Source: Mangifera indica
Taxonomy: Eukaryota; Streptophyta; Magnoliopsida; Sapindales; Anacardiaceae
Reading direction: 5' to 3'
Length of the DNA stretch: 64,000 nt
Assembly: GCF_011075055.1 (NCBI RefSeq)
Contig: NC_058143.1
Span: 18,984,930 to 19,048,929, forward strand
Shown here: one piece after another, positions 1 through 20,903 of the stretch
How positions within the stretch are numbered: the stretch's first letter is position 1
How the letters are laid out: each line of letters starts with the position of its first letter
Position numbers and translations under genes: made by a program
Notes under the pieces: model-generated
Database searches by the model: none
The model's input: only the letters and a program-made list of their open reading frames with translations
What the model was told of the DNA's origin: nothing

Positions 1-223
1 CCACTATGAATGGCGGGAAATTCCCCATTTTGCACCCAAGCCCACTAAAAAACGCGCATCTCACTCTCTTAAATCGAACGGCCATAAATGCTCCTTGAGT
101 CCTAGACACATTCAATTCTCGCCCTTTTTACTTGGATACTCATAAGTTAATTTGGGTCGGTTCTTTTCTTTCTATTGCTGTCTCTCTTAGGAAAGAAACC
201 CTCGATCTGAGTAAAAGAAAGAA
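1..223 (+). promoter_or_regulatory. 5' flank and 5' UTR of the ISWI gene
   Basis: This stretch lies directly upstream of the ISWI start codon at 224. A CT-rich leader (about 100-200) precedes the start, as is common in plant 5' UTRs. An open frame can be drawn from about 132, but it begins at a TTG and overlaps the real coding start in another frame, so I treat it as untranslated. No clear TATA box is seen. Confidence 0.45.
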
Positions 224-7558
<7,335 letters not shown>

Positions 7559-8680
7559 TATTTGATTGATATAACACTGCTTTTTTGGTCAACCTTACAT
7601 ATATTGCAGTATGATGTATTCTGGTATAACCCTTAATTTTTGATAAGTGGCATTAGGGTTCAACAGAATTTCATAATCTCGGGGTTAGTATTAGATTATG
7701 TTATAGATGGATAGTTGTATAAATAGTATATGCGTTGTGGGATTACCTTGTAAGCAAAAACACTTAATTTCATGTCATTGATTAAAAATTATTAAGTAAT
7801 GGCATCCAAAGCGTATTATGGTTAAATTTTCTTGATTTAGATCTATCTGACTTGTAGAAAATTACTATGGAGCATTTTGTTTTACGTGGTTAAAATTTGG
7901 CAATTCATCTTGTAAGTGTAAAATATGATTGATAAACTTGTACCTTTCTCACATGTATGATTGAAAGTGTAAAATGTCTCCATTGTTGAGTCCGTCATAC
8001 ACAGCTCCAATTGTATTGTTTTCCATTGATCTGAGTCGTTTGCCCGTAAATCTCTAATGATTTTGCATGTTTGCACCTGTTAGAAGGGCGTAATTACTTG
8101 AAGAAAGAGAGTATGTAGATACAAATATATAACGTGAAATCTTTTCTGTATAAGCCGAGGGCATATGACTGACTCAGAAATCCATACACTATGAGGGCAA
8201 GTTGTAACAACTGAGACATACACACCAAACCCACTAAGTTTTCCCACTTACAGACAATAATACATGCGGCGAAAATTCCCACATCTCCTGTAACATCAAC
8301 TTGAGAAAAAAAAGCTCTAAATACATAGACTAACAGGCAGCATACATCATCCTGCAGCACCAGGGTTCTCCGTAATTCTCCATGAAATCACAGTAACCCA
8401 TTTCCCAATTCCCTCTTTTAATTGTCTCCTTCCTTCAACAGCGTAATTGAACCATCCAGTTTCACATTCAAAACTACTAGAGTGACATAGGAAAAGCAAC
8501 AACAATCAACGTTGGATACATGCATGAATTCTCTTATTCCCTGGGTGGAACTGGAAACCAAGTCGGTAAATGATGGTATATCTGCAAGTTTTCTTCTCTT
8601 TCTTTGTATTAACCATTAGAGACAACATTCCATTTCATCCCTAGAAGACCAAGTGACTTGAATTGGCGATCCTGCTGTGC
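7559..8680. other. Intergenic region between convergent ISWI and PBL27 genes
   Basis: This 1.1-kb spacer holds the 3' UTRs of two convergent genes. AT-rich sequence follows the ISWI stop, and the part near 8400-8680 lies just past the kinase stop on the minus strand. Short open frames on the minus strand (7882-8076, 8094-8360) have no family signature. No repeat or RNA gene was noticed. Confidence 0.6.
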
Positions 8681-11600
8681 TTACTCAATTGTACCATCAA
8701 AGCTACCCACTGTGTTTGCCCGCTTTTTCTCCCTCCAATTCTCACCCCATACTTTTGCCTCTGCCACAGCACGCTCTCTATCTAAATCACGGTTTCTTGG
8801 AGTTTCCCTTGCTCTCCCAGTATTTACAGGGCTATCTCTCTGAGATTCCTGTTGCTCTAATTCATCCACACCCCATCTTCTCCCAGATCCACCACCGGTC
8901 TCATTTCTTCCCAAGTCTACACCGTTACTCAATTCCCTAACGTGGTTCCTTCTCCTATAATCAGGAGAGTTTTTATGGGTGGAAGGTGAACCATGCTTCT
9001 CAACACGTCCATGCTCATCAGGGCTATCCAGCCCATCTCCCATGCTCCTTCGGTCATCCCTATTTCTAGGAGTTGATGGACCGACTCTGTTACTCAGATT
9101 GCTGGCTGCATTTGGATCATAGGTTTGGGAGGCTAAATATGTAAGTGCAGTCACAACATCACCAATAAGAGGTCTTGTAGCAGCTTGCTCCTGCAAACAC
9201 ATGGCTGCAACTGCAAGAGCTTGGTACAGTCCTCGCATTGGATAGTGACCTTGCAGTAAAGGGTCAGCCATCTTGGGAAACTTCCTGCGGTCCTTGAAGA
9301 GTGGTCGTGCCTACAAGTCCATACCCCGCAAATAAAGAAGGAATAAAAAATGAAACCTTGATTATGTTGACACATCAAAGAAATAAAACCATGATATTGA
9401 AAGACATCTCCTAAACTAAAATCAAAGTAAGAATGAAGACAATACTTACCCAGGCAACAAGATTATTCTCCCCATGAGCTCGTGTATTATCAATAGCCTT
9501 GCGCCCTGTGATTAACTCAAGAAACACAACTCCAAAACTGTACACATCAGACTTTAAAGTGAGTTGGCCTGTCATAGCATATTCTGGTGCACAATAACCA
9601 TATGTACCCATCACTCGAGTGGATACATGGGTTTTGTCACCAACGGGGCCCAATTTTGCAAGCCCAAAATCAGATAACTTAGGGTGATAGCCCTCATCAA
9701 GGAGAATATTTGATGATTTTAAGTCCCTATATATAACAGGAGGGTTTGCTTTATCATGTAGGTATTCCAACCCCTTAGCTGCACCAGCCGCAATCTTCAT
9801 CCGTGTATTCCAGTCCAACGGCTCTTTATCTGGTGGTAGATCTGAAAACAGATTATGAATAAGAAATCAGATGGTTAGCAAAAATTCAAAAGTGTAATCC
9901 AAATTTTGGATCTGCACTAGCAATCAATTGAGATCGAGGTTAAATGTTAGTCATTCAAGAACGTACTGCTAAAATGAAGTAAAATTAGATAGTACCAAAA
10001 CATATATAAGAGAACTTAGGAAGTTAGAATTTGTAAAGAAATATCAATTGAACAATCAATTTAACTTGAAAAGACTCGTAAATGAGACTACTTTAATACA
10101 GAAGACATGAGTAGTTGCAACCAAATTGCTTTCTATCAAGTAGATTGTGATAGAGCTCTTCCAAATCAGTCTCCCATATCCAGAAACAAGCTTGGTCTTA
10201 TGGTCATGTGTATTTTTTATTTCCATTCTCATAATAAGTACAGGGTTTCAGAACACATCAAAATTCATTTAAATGCTTATTCAATGATGATGAAGAACAC
10301 AAGGGCTATTGGAAGATTATCCTTGTCATTCAGTTGCACCATTTCCAGATTTACTAAGATGTATACAAATTTAAGTAGCTGACCTCTGCAACACAATGAA
10401 CCATAATAACCTTTAATGAATCATATGAGTAGTTGTGCATTTTCTGTTCAGAACATCCCTCTTACAACCTTAGATATTCTTTTACAAATTTGCAGTGAAG
10501 ACGAGCAGCCTCTTTGGGATAAAGAAAGAATAAAAGAACCAGTAACCCTCAATTAGGTCAAGTAGACTTCTCCAGGCAAATATATTAGTCACAATGAGAT
10601 TCAGCATTAAGGGAGACCTTGTCCTTGTTTATGTACACAGTTGACTCGGCATTTTGTGTATCTTCTTATATTGATTACAAGTTCACTTGCCTTCTAAGCC
10701 AAAATATATGTTTGTTTATGAGAAATTACTAGCAGGCTAGCTCACATCTCCGGGGACAAATAGAAGTTATTAGGACAAAGTTTGAGGGCATATCAATGGA
10801 TTAGAATGATAAGTTCAGGAAGTTGAGCAAATGAGAAAGAAATGGACATAAAAACTAAGAAGACATGACAAGTTTTGTCAAGCCCGTTCAGCAAGATTTG
10901 ACTCCAAGCCAAACTTGGAGGAATTAAGGGAAAGTGAACCTAGAGCAAGAGCAAAGAGTATTTAAATATTCTCAAATTTTAATAGATTCTCTATCTATAC
11001 CATAACCATATAGAAGCCCTTCATTACAAGACTAGGAGATAAAAAACAGTTACCCTAAAACAAGCCATTCTTATGTGGTTAGTTATAAAGACCAAAATCT
11101 CAAACAATTATTTTAAAAGAATTTTAGTAATTTAAAAAGGTAAAATCAAATATGACCAAATTCACTTGAACAAACATAAAGCTTGACTCATTGACAGTGA
11201 ATCACACATCTGATGGTGTTCTAAAATTATGAGTAATGAGAAGGTCAGTTTGATTGTATTATTCCTCTCTTGCTGGAAAAAGTGGACCTCAATTTTTTCC
11301 CTTCAACATTAAATCATAGGTTCACATCTTCGACCCTCTGCCTGGAAGAATTCAGCTCTCATTTGCATTATCTCAAACACACAACATGAGTTTTGAACCA
11401 AATATTAAAATTCCTTAAAACAATAATAGGAGCAATAACACACGAATATCATGACAACGAGACAAAAGTATAAGGATGGATGATTGAAGAAAAAAGAGCA
11501 AAATATTGATAGATTAAAAGAGAAGTTTTGGGAGTCAGGAGAGAGAGAAAGATAAAGACACGCACATATATATAAGGAAAATGGTAAAGGTATAAAACTG

Positions 11601-13874
11601 GAAACCCATATGGGAAAAGAACAGGAGAAGAAAAAGAGATTGCAACTTTCACTCCTTATTCTCTATCTTCTCTCTCTAAGACAGCATACAGAAAGATACA
11701 ATCATTTGGTTCACCTAAAGTGTCAACTCTGTCATCCATGTGTTCACTAAAATCATGAGAGGAGTCCAAAGAAACTTAATTTAGTGAGTTAAATCAATTT
11801 AAATATTAACGTATAACATCACATGCTAACTGCAAAACCATGGTTCAAAGACTGTTATCAAGGTTGCTCATTTCGATGGTTTCTAGTTTCTATAGTAATT
11901 AAAGCAAAAAAGGGATCTCAAGTGATTTTGATTTTGTTGCTCAGAATCAATTAACAGGACTAGAGCTCTACAAATCCAGTATTTGTAAATGGTAGATGAA
12001 AGTGTACCACAAGACATCTAGAAAAAAAATGTTTCCACCTGTACTTATAGACACTTTAAATATGCTACTGATAAACTCATTTTCTCACAAATGGATAATG
12101 TTGATATTATAAGCATCTGTGAAGATTGTTAAATCAACATATCCAATTGGGGAATGTATCATTAAAGGACTTAATTAGCCACCCCAGACATGCTGTTAAC
12201 TGTTCATATTTCCATGCCAAGAAATTAAATTGCCTGTGATATAAAGTGGCAGCATAAAGGCACCGGCTACAATATGTTTCTTACTGTAATGTGTATAACT
12301 AACCGTGTAAATGATCTTCCAATGATCCCAAGGGCATGAATTCATAAACAAGGAGGCGTTGATCTCCATCAGCACAATAACCAATCAAATTGACAAGGTT
12401 TGGGTGGTGTAAGAGGCTAAGCATGAGAACTTCCACCAGAAATTCTCTATTTCCTTGAAGGCCATTCCGGTCAAGCTGTTTGACTGCAACTACCTGCGAA
12501 AATAGTCATTCAATGAAACTAAAATTTATCAAAGACAAGATGGCATTTACAATTGGACACTTATGACAAAAGAACCCACAGTAGATAGGAAAATATTTAA
12601 AACGTGAAAACATAATCAAGGACATTGTATATCTAGAAAAAAAAAAATTCATATGACAACAAGGTAACTAGATCATGTCAAACATTATATATTAAGGAAA
12701 TCCAATCCAAGGTCACCTGTCCTGTGCTTTCCAAGCGGCCCTTGTAAACGCGCCCAAAACCGCCTTCACCCAATAGACATTCAGGTCTAAAGTTCTTAGT
12801 GGCAGCAGCAAGCTCTCTAAATGTAAATGTTTGAGCAGCAATATTTGCAGTTGGTTCCTTAGGGACTACTGGTTCCTTCTTAGGATCAGAACCACTTCGA
12901 GATTTTGATTTGTCTACATAAAGAAGTGAAGTAAGAAAGAATTACATGCCAAATTTTAGCTAAGCGCATAAAATATATAAGACTGGTTAACAAAAGGCAC
13001 AATATTAATTTGAAGTTATAAATATCCATAAACATTAATCACATAACAAGGAATACTTCATACAAAACCCAGAAAATGATGTGACATATCTGACCATCCC
13101 ATATTACCTAATATGAGAATAAAATAAGCCGGTCTCTCTTTATATGAATTTGACAAGAATATCAGAGTTTCAGTGAAAATAACAATTTAAAAGCATAGCA
13201 TAACACTAAATACTGCATTTTACATCTTTTTTGATAAAAAATAACAAACATTCTCAGTGGAAATGTTTGGCACCTTTTGTGTGTACAAAGTAACTGCTTT
13301 AAGGTTAAAAATTTCAACTTTATATACACTTAAAAGCATTCATTGTGCACTAATCTTGAACAATTAGAGATGAAAAGATAAGATAATCATTTGAAAACTA
13401 GATAATTTGAACTCCAAAAACTAAGACCAGATCTCCAAAATAAATTCTCAGCACCACTCTATTATCTTGAAACTATACAATATCACCGATCATAAAGTCC
13501 ACACTAGCAAGTTATCTGAAATCCAAACTACTAAAATCTTAAACACCCTAAATTCAGCCTACACAAGATATGCATCAGATCACAGTAAAAACAAGTTCTA
13601 CCATCAAAATATGACCCAAACACTTCAAACAAACAAGATAACCACAAAATTCAAGATGCCCAGTAGCAATCCAAAAAATAAAAATCCATAAACAGTAAAC
13701 AACCATAACAAACTATAAAGTAACAAAAAATTAACCTGAACTAACTCTATTACCATGGTGAGACTGAGCAATTGAGCTGTCTTTAGTTGAATCCTTCTTG
13801 TTTAGCTCCTTCACTCGGCCAGTAGCAGCTTCCTTGCTATCGGATGATCCAAAACATGGAAAACACCCACCCAT
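8681..13874 (-). CDS. PBL27: RLCK-VII protein kinase, PBL27-like, complete, 5 exons
   Basis: Receptor-like cytoplasmic kinase of the PBS1-like family. In Arabidopsis PBL27 links the chitin receptor CERK1 to a MAP-kinase cascade at the plasma membrane. Exons in transcript order: 13736-13874, 12717-12913, 12304-12493, 9450-9841, 8681-9310; the sum is 1548 nt, or 515 aa, as expected for PBL27. The start at 13874 gives [11 protein letters not shown], a myristoylation glycine with palmitoylation cysteines; an upstream in-frame open stretch would bury it. Kinase landmarks: GEGGFG loop (95-100), VAVK Lys117, YRDLKSSN with Asp215 (HRD as YRD, normal in this family), DFG (233-235), GYCAPEY activation segment. 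After the kinase comes a charged, Arg/Asp/Ser-rich tail of about 140 residues. The intron at 9842-12303 is unusually long (2.5 kb). All key catalytic residues are present, so the kinase should be active. Symbol assigned from domain layout plus synteny. Confidence 0.93.
9842..12303 (-). other. Long intron 3 of the PBL27-like gene
   Basis: This 2.46-kb intron separates the exon ending in the kinase N-lobe from the exon with the catalytic loop. It is AT-rich. I found no convincing coding exon, transposon termini or RNA gene in it. The short open frames inside (for example 10107-10382 on the plus strand) have no recognisable content. Confidence 0.6.
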
Positions 13875-14170
13875 ATCAAATCCAAACAAATCAATCAAAA
13901 CTTTAACAAAGTTTAAAACTTTGATAACTACAAAAATCTCTCTCAACTATAACTCACACTTCTCAATCTCCTCTCTATGTAAAAAAACTAAAAACTAAAA
14001 ACCCATCTCAAAAATTTCCCATCAGATCACTCTCTCCCCAAAGTTCTAATCTTTCTATGATCTCGAGTGTCCATTAAAGACAAAGATCGAGACCAATAAA
14101 GCAGATCAACAAATCGAAAAAAATATGTGGTGGTGTTGTGTGGTGTGGTGTGGTGTGGTGTGCAAGCAGA
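13875..14170 (-). promoter_or_regulatory. 5' UTR/promoter of the PBL27-like gene with TGTGG pentamer repeat
   Basis: Upstream of the kinase start on the minus strand the leader is CT-rich when read in the gene direction. At about 14126-14162 lies a run of TGTGG-type pentamers (CCACA in gene orientation), some 250-290 bases before the start codon. It could fall in the 5' UTR or core promoter; the transcription start cannot be fixed from sequence. Confidence 0.45.
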
Positions 14171-16450
14171 GGAGGTAAAGAAAAGAAAAAGGGGGAAAAA
14201 ACGAATAAATTATTAATTTAATTGCAAAAAAAACCATAATTAAAATTAAAGGGTTAAAAGGTAAATCGTCAATAATGATCTTTAAATGATTTGTTTCTAT
14301 TATCATATGGAATAAATACTTGTAGCCATTTTTTATTGTGTATTATATTTTTACTATTTTAACCCTGTAAATTTTAATAATTCACTATCGCAATAATAAT
14401 ATCATCGCGGTCGGATCGTGGGTCCCACCCAAGGGATGTGCTTCCACACTTTGTGATGGACATTCTTTAACACATGCTTTAATTCTAACAAATTTAAAAA
14501 AAAAAAAGGAAGCGACATGATTCCCTACTGTTGTTGTTGCTGTGTTATCTGCATGATGCAATGCCGACCGTCGGATGAGACAATGATCATGTAGAACTTC
14601 AAAAAGCGTGACATCACGATTTTTGATCCAATCCAACCAACATCTTTCAAAGTTATGTACTATTACTGTTTCTTCACTGTAAACTTTAATTTAAAACAAA
14701 GAACGGTACCAAATTGTCACCTTGCTATTCTTTATTTAATAAAACTATGTAGCATTACTTTATTTATTTTTCTGATTATGATTCTAAAATTTTGAATAAT
14801 ACTTCATTTACTAACACATATATATTGATAGATACTAATGATGTAGATATATACTTATTCATTAATTCACGTATAGTATTATTAAAAAGTAAAAAAAAGA
14901 AAAACTTTATGTGTAGGAAAAGATGTATAAGTTTTGAATCAAAACGAGTTTGACTTAAATTTGAAAGTTAATTCAATTTGGTTTTAAATTGTTCAAATCG
15001 AATTTGAGTGAAGCTCAAGCTTGGAGGGTTGGCTTATTTATAATATCAAGTCATATTCGAATTAAAAAAAGTTTGATTCAATCCAACTCATAAGATAAAT
15101 AAATGATTTAAATCGGTTTGAGTTTAACTTATATGTCAATTCGAATAATATGAAATAATTGTCAAAAAAGATATTGTTTTTTCAATATATAATAAAACAA
15201 CATCGTTACCAATAAATCACGAATTCAAACCAAGAATTGTTTAGGGTCGAATTGGTTTACATTCAAATCTACCTTTGTACTATGTAGTTGTCAATGTGTA
15301 TACCAAAAAGTAATTTTGAGAATAAGATTATTACTAGAATTTATCCACTTTGCACTTTTACTTAAGAGTTAAGACATAACATAAATGATTATTACGAAGA
15401 AAAAAGGGGTAAGATTTAAGTAAATAATTTGTTATATCCCTTTTACGACACGATTCATCATACGTAAAGCGTTCAAGTAACATAAAATCTCAAGCATAAA
15501 AGTAGAGAACCCAATTGACTCTCTATTCTCATGAATGGATTTAAGTGTAGTCTTCAGACATGCATATCTTGTAATAGAGGTGTGGCAGTGAATTGCTACG
15601 CTAGACTCTCCGGATTTTACCAGTTTGGCGGTCAAACTCTGTCCTTGAAAAGACAGCCAGACTCCGCTAAGTAGGGTTAGTCATTGGCTGATTGTGTTAC
15701 CCATATGAATCATAAATGTTCACATTGACAATGTTAATTCCAATGGGACAATATTTCGGTGTCTTTGTTTTTTCAAAATCAAACAGCGGGGACGCCTTAA
15801 TAGTCAAATGCGCAGGACTGATTAGGTTCAAATGAGGTCTTCTTCTCTTGAGCTAGGGTTCACTTTCACTATTAAGGACAGCTTTCTTCAATCGAAATTT
15901 TCAACCTTTCCAATTAATTAGAATTTAATTATCAGCTCAGCCCTTTGTTTCAGAGGCTTGATTGCAAAGTCTCAAGTACAAATCTCATCCTCTTAAACAC
16001 CATTTTCGAAATTTAATTGGTTGTTGCGCATAGATTTATCATTAATTTATGGTACTTTAAAACGGTTTGACTTATAATAATGGCACATAATTATCTTCTT
16101 GATGGAAAATGAATCATTTCAAGCTAGCTTCCAATACATATATATATATATTATTTATAAATCATTTGATGACTTGGTAATTAGCTAGCCTCCATTGTTT
16201 GGCAGCCTAAAGCCACCAGACAATTACACCAGGAACCCACATTTTCTAAGAAATGGGAACATTCAACTGATCATTCGAGAACAAGGGGAAAATAATACAT
16301 GGACCATCAGCAACATAGCTGTAGTATTATTGTCAGTTTGTCAGTTCCTGATGTTCCCAGTGAAGAAACAGAAGAAGAAATATTTATATCAATGTTCTAA
16401 TAAATTAACAACATGCAAGCATGCAAGCCTTTCAGATGAATAGAAAAGTG

Positions 16451-16475
16451 TATATGTATGTATGTATGTATGTAT
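16451..16475. repeat. TATG tetranucleotide microsatellite
   Basis: About six tandem TATG units are visible in the intergenic spacer. No function is inferred. Confidence 0.85.
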
Positions 16476-16867
16476 TCACGTGATTCATGCTGAGCCAAAA
16501 GAAAGATAAATTAACCTGTAAAATATTCAATGTTTATTATTAATGCAAAATATAAGTTAAGATTTTCATGGGATCATAGTGGAGACGTGCAGTACGGTCA
16601 TATTACAGTGAGTTGAGTCAGCAGCCAGCGAGTCAATCGTCTAAATCTGAAATCTAGAAGAACTTTTTGGATACGTTTTAGTTATGACAGCTAAAATTAC
16701 AGCGAGCCTAGCCTTATACGATGTTTCTCTGTCAATCACTTTCGATGTGCTTGCGTCTCAAGAGCCATACACTTGTCCTCAAATTCTTCGTGATTATAAG
16801 ATTTTAAATTGTGACTCCGAGATTTATGGATAAAAATTAGAATAGGTAGGAGGTGCCCTTAGAATAT

Positions 16868-17091
16868 GGTCAATAACGTGGTCAAAGTGGACGGCTCATT
16901 GACCGCCGTCTGTCCTATTCTTGTATGACACGTGGAGAATTTACTGTGGTCAATGATTGTTGACCAACTGATGATGATTTCATTCTAATCCAGAACTTTC
17001 TCATGTTGCTAATCACGTTCAGGCCGTCCGATGGAAAATTAGCCAATGATCATTAAGGTTAACTTATCTGTTGTGGATAACCGACACGTGG
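16868..17091. promoter_or_regulatory. W-box and G-box cluster
   Basis: Five TTGAC cores occur within about 100 bases, on both strands: GTCAA at 16869-16873, 16881-16885 and 16949-16953, and TTGAC at 16899-16903 and 16960-16964. Two ACACGTGG G-box/ABRE-like words lie at 16928-16935 and 17084-17091. WRKY factors bind TTGAC(C/T) and bZIP/bHLH factors bind CACGTG. The nearest start codons are about 3 kb (PBL27-like) and 4 kb (glutaredoxin) away, so the target gene is unclear. Confidence 0.4.
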
Positions 17092-19590
17092 TTTGCGTGA
17101 TCTAATGGATCATTTAGTATTGTGTGATTGGTGCAATGACAAATTAGAAAGATTCGGCTAGATAAAGGGCTCGCCCATCAGCCCATCGCTGGCTGGTGGT
17201 TACGGTTTAGAGAATGACAGAGGCCAGACTAGAACATGATTCATGGGCCGAGATTGCTATTTTGGTTGGCCCAAGCCAAGGCTCACAACCTGAAAAAACA
17301 AAAAAACGTACCACAGTCAAAGAAAGCATTGGTATGGAATTAAATGCAATCCAGGAAGGCAAAATTGGTATTTCAAAGAAAGCACATAAAAAAAAAAATT
17401 AATTGTTAATGATTGAGGTATGATCCAAAGGCTGTTTTCCACTCTATTGTAAAAATTCAAATCAAAGATTGAAAGCATTTTAATAATTTTCGAAATATAA
17501 AAAAGTGATAGGTATAACACCACTTACATCCCTGCAATATAACCAAATTACATTTTCCTTTATAAAATTTAAAAAAGTATTAGTTGATCCATGTTTCAAC
17601 TGGAAAAAAAAAAAAATCAAAACTTCAACTCTAACTTTATCCAGTCCTAGACCTATAATCATGTCGATTACAATTATAATTAAAGATGAATCGCATTACT
17701 TCTAGTAGAATTTTAATTGAATCACACTGATTTCAGTACAATTATTTTCATTTTTTCAATATGTTTATCATAAAAATTAATAAATTTTACTCAGAAAACT
17801 TGACAAAAGGCAGGGAAGTAGTTTTTAAGGTTCAAACGTATGAAAGTGTCATTTAGCTTAAAGAAAACAGGTGAGAAAATATTAGTGTCTGTCTGATTTT
17901 GAAGAAATGAAGAAATGTAGGGTGTGATTTGCCAGAAACAGTCTAAGAAATAAGGTCCACCATTTAGTTGAGCATTTGCTACAATAATATCCTCTCTTTT
18001 CGTTATTTATAGGTTGAATTTAGTGATTGATAGACATGATATAAAGCTAAAGCTAAGTTGAATTCCTTGTTTGATTAGATATAATATAAAGCTTACTTCA
18101 TTAAATACCTTTTTTCCACCTCATCATCTAAAATTTATTCTATATATAATTATTTTCTCTCGTAAGGATTTTTTTTTTTTTAATCAGAACCCTTTATTGA
18201 ATTATTTTAGTGGGATTAAATCAGTTTTACTAAATAGGTAAAATATCATATTTAATAATCAATCTGATAATTATATTTTTTTATTTGGATATCCAACTTT
18301 ATCACTCAAATTACCCTCTAAACTTTTCCCCTTAGATTTTAGCTAGATTATCATTCATTAATTAAAAAAAGAAAAAAGAGAGAAAGAGAGAAATGACAAT
18401 TCCACATGTTTATGTTCTAGCTTCAATGGCTAGGGCATACGTGAATTCCTTTGCCACTACAATGCAATGTACTAGATCGATCGAGAGAAAATTCATGCAT
18501 CTCAGATCGTGGAAGCATGAAATATAACTTTTTCTGTGTAAGGATAAAGTGGAATAAATTCCATCACAAATTAGACAAGGTGAATATTAACTTATCTATC
18601 TACTTAGCTTTTTATGAAATGGAATAATAATATATACAATATTGTGCCACTGAAAGTTAAGAGTATAATGTCACTTTTTTTTTTCTTTGCTGGGCATCTA
18701 ATAATTAAATGAAATGCCACTGTGATTTCATACAAAATACCGTTATTAAGCCCTTTTAAAGGGTAGTTATTGATTGAGCTTTTTCTGGGTCAATTTCGTG
18801 CCTCTGTTGCCCTTAATTGAATAGGGCATGCTCAATGGCACAATCCAACTTAGAAACCTAGTTAATAAATATATGAATAAAAAAAAAATGATATACAAAT
18901 TATATGGATATAATATGATGAATGATAAAAAATACATTTATAAAAAAGTCCTTTAAATTCCCATACAAAAAAAGTATAAAATGCGTTTATACGGGTTTAA
19001 TACGACACATCGTCAATAATATGTTAGTAATTTTCATGAATCATTTATTAAAAATCAATATAATAATTCAAATGTAAAGTATTTAATTAACTATTAAATG
19101 TAATACAATATAATATATAATCAAAATTCTTTATACAATAAATAACGTACCAATCAATTGGAAAAAACAAACGAACTAATTAGTTTGAATTTTAGATTTC
19201 AGATTAGAGTAAATTTTTGTATAAACTACAGAGGAGAAAAACGTAAAATTAGGGTTGAGAATTAAAAAAAAAATAATGTTGGGTTTTTTTAAATGAAAGT
19301 GACACTTTTGCAAATAACTAAAAATAAAATGAACAATTTTATACTTTAAGTTTAGTCAAAAATAAAAAAATACGGTATATAATTCTCGTTTAATACGTGA
19401 AAGGCAAAAATATTAGTTTAATATGTTTTTGATTTAAAAATTGTTTAGAACATATTTAATACGCAAATAATATATGTATTTACTAACTAGGTTTTCATCC
19501 AAACTCTGTGATGAACAGTGCCAAGAAGGGAATATTTTTAACTCTGCCGTCCTATGTACAGTGATTATACGTACAATGTATTTCTGTGCT

Positions 19591-19623
<33 letters not shown>
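19591..19623. repeat. TG/TA compound microsatellite
   Basis: A run of TG dinucleotides passes directly into TA dinucleotides in non-coding sequence. Open frames drawn across it consist of repetitive residues and are not genes. Confidence 0.85.
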
Positions 19624-20903
19624 CAAGCATGTATTTTGAACTTTTGGAAAGCTTAATGTCGCTACTGTGTCTATGTCTCTCGTAAGGGAATCTGATGGTT
19701 GGCCTAACGATATGATGGATAGGATTTCTTATTAATGTCGCTTTTGTGGACTGGTAAACCAAAGGTGGAATTCTTAAGCATCGGTGGCCTTCATTTTCCA
19801 GGTTTTCACCATCTTCTTCTCTACATCACCATTAAAGAGAGATGGAAATGTGATACCCCACGTGGGTTTCCTTCAAGTTGTTCCGTGTGGATTTATCAAA
19901 ACCAATCAATTCGATCTTAAACATAGCCATCACTGCTAGCTTTTTCGTATTTTCTTTAATTAGAGTTGATATTCATTACTAGTTTAGTGAAGTTTTTGGA
20001 TGATGATTTCTCTAAATGTAATCCTCTTATCATAAGCCAGCCACAAAATGTGAAATAATCATACATATATAGCGCCCTTCATTTCTTTGTATGGAGGAAT
20101 CGTATGCAGGCAGCAAAGTAAAATAAATGCAAGCACGACCAAGAACTTTGTCTTGATTTAAATACATATTCCAAGTTGAAAAATGAGGAGCTAGAGCATC
20201 TAGCTAGATTCCATATGAGGCAAGGAAGGAAATTTTATATGTGTGTGTGTGTGATGTTACAACTTTACAAGAATATATAGAGAGACTCATGAATTATTTA
20301 TTCAAATTTTATGAATTAAAGAACTGTTTGTTTGGAGGAAAAACCCTTTAAAGCATCGAAAGATGGCGAATGATGGAACAACACTAGCCAAATTTTGCTT
20401 ATTTTATTTATTTTTGAGTGGCTGTGACCCTAACAAAGAGAATATATAGCGTAGGCCACGCCATCAGGGGCATTTCAACGTTTATTCCAGAGGTTAAGGG
20501 AACTGAATTATTTCATGAAGACACAAATCATAAGCTCCATATGCATTAACATTATCTGTCAGTAGAATTTGCATTTATGTGTCTCTACATGTGTGCGTGT
20601 GTGTGTACAAAGAACTCATGCTGTTGATTGAATTTAGGTATGGAAATCTGAATTATAGCAGAAGAAAGAAAGATATAGTCCTCATCAATATTATTATACA
20701 AAAGTTTAATACAGATACACTTCAGGAAGGTTTACATCAATTGTAACCTAGAAGCAGCCGGGTGTCATTGAGACAAAATTTAAAGAAGAGAGGGAGAGGA
20801 AAAAGAAAAGAGCAAATGGGAAATTTAATACAACTAAATAGGTTAACCTTATTCAAAACCTAACTGTATTTTATGGCTGTAGCTGAGTTAATTAATATTG
20901 TCA

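Larger units (their letters stand above)
14171..20903. other. Gene-poor spacer between PBL27-like gene and first glutaredoxin
   Basis: No convincing gene was found in this 6.7-kb stretch. It is very AT-rich with poly-A/T runs, a TATG repeat at 16451-16475, a TG/TA repeat at about 19591-19623 and short TG runs near 20240 and 20595. Around 14930-15260 there is sequence of the type rich in CGAATTTGAG and CAAACTCG words that recurs near 52250 and 59390, probably degraded nonautonomous transposon. A compact cluster of W-box and G-box motifs sits at 16868-17091 and is listed separately. Open frames at 15432-15635, 16195-16443 and 17214-17402 look like chance. Confidence 0.6.

Noticed and set aside
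16195..16443. 82-codon frame with a hydrophobic middle
   Set aside because: Starts at TTG and resembles no family; spacer sequence around it is non-coding.
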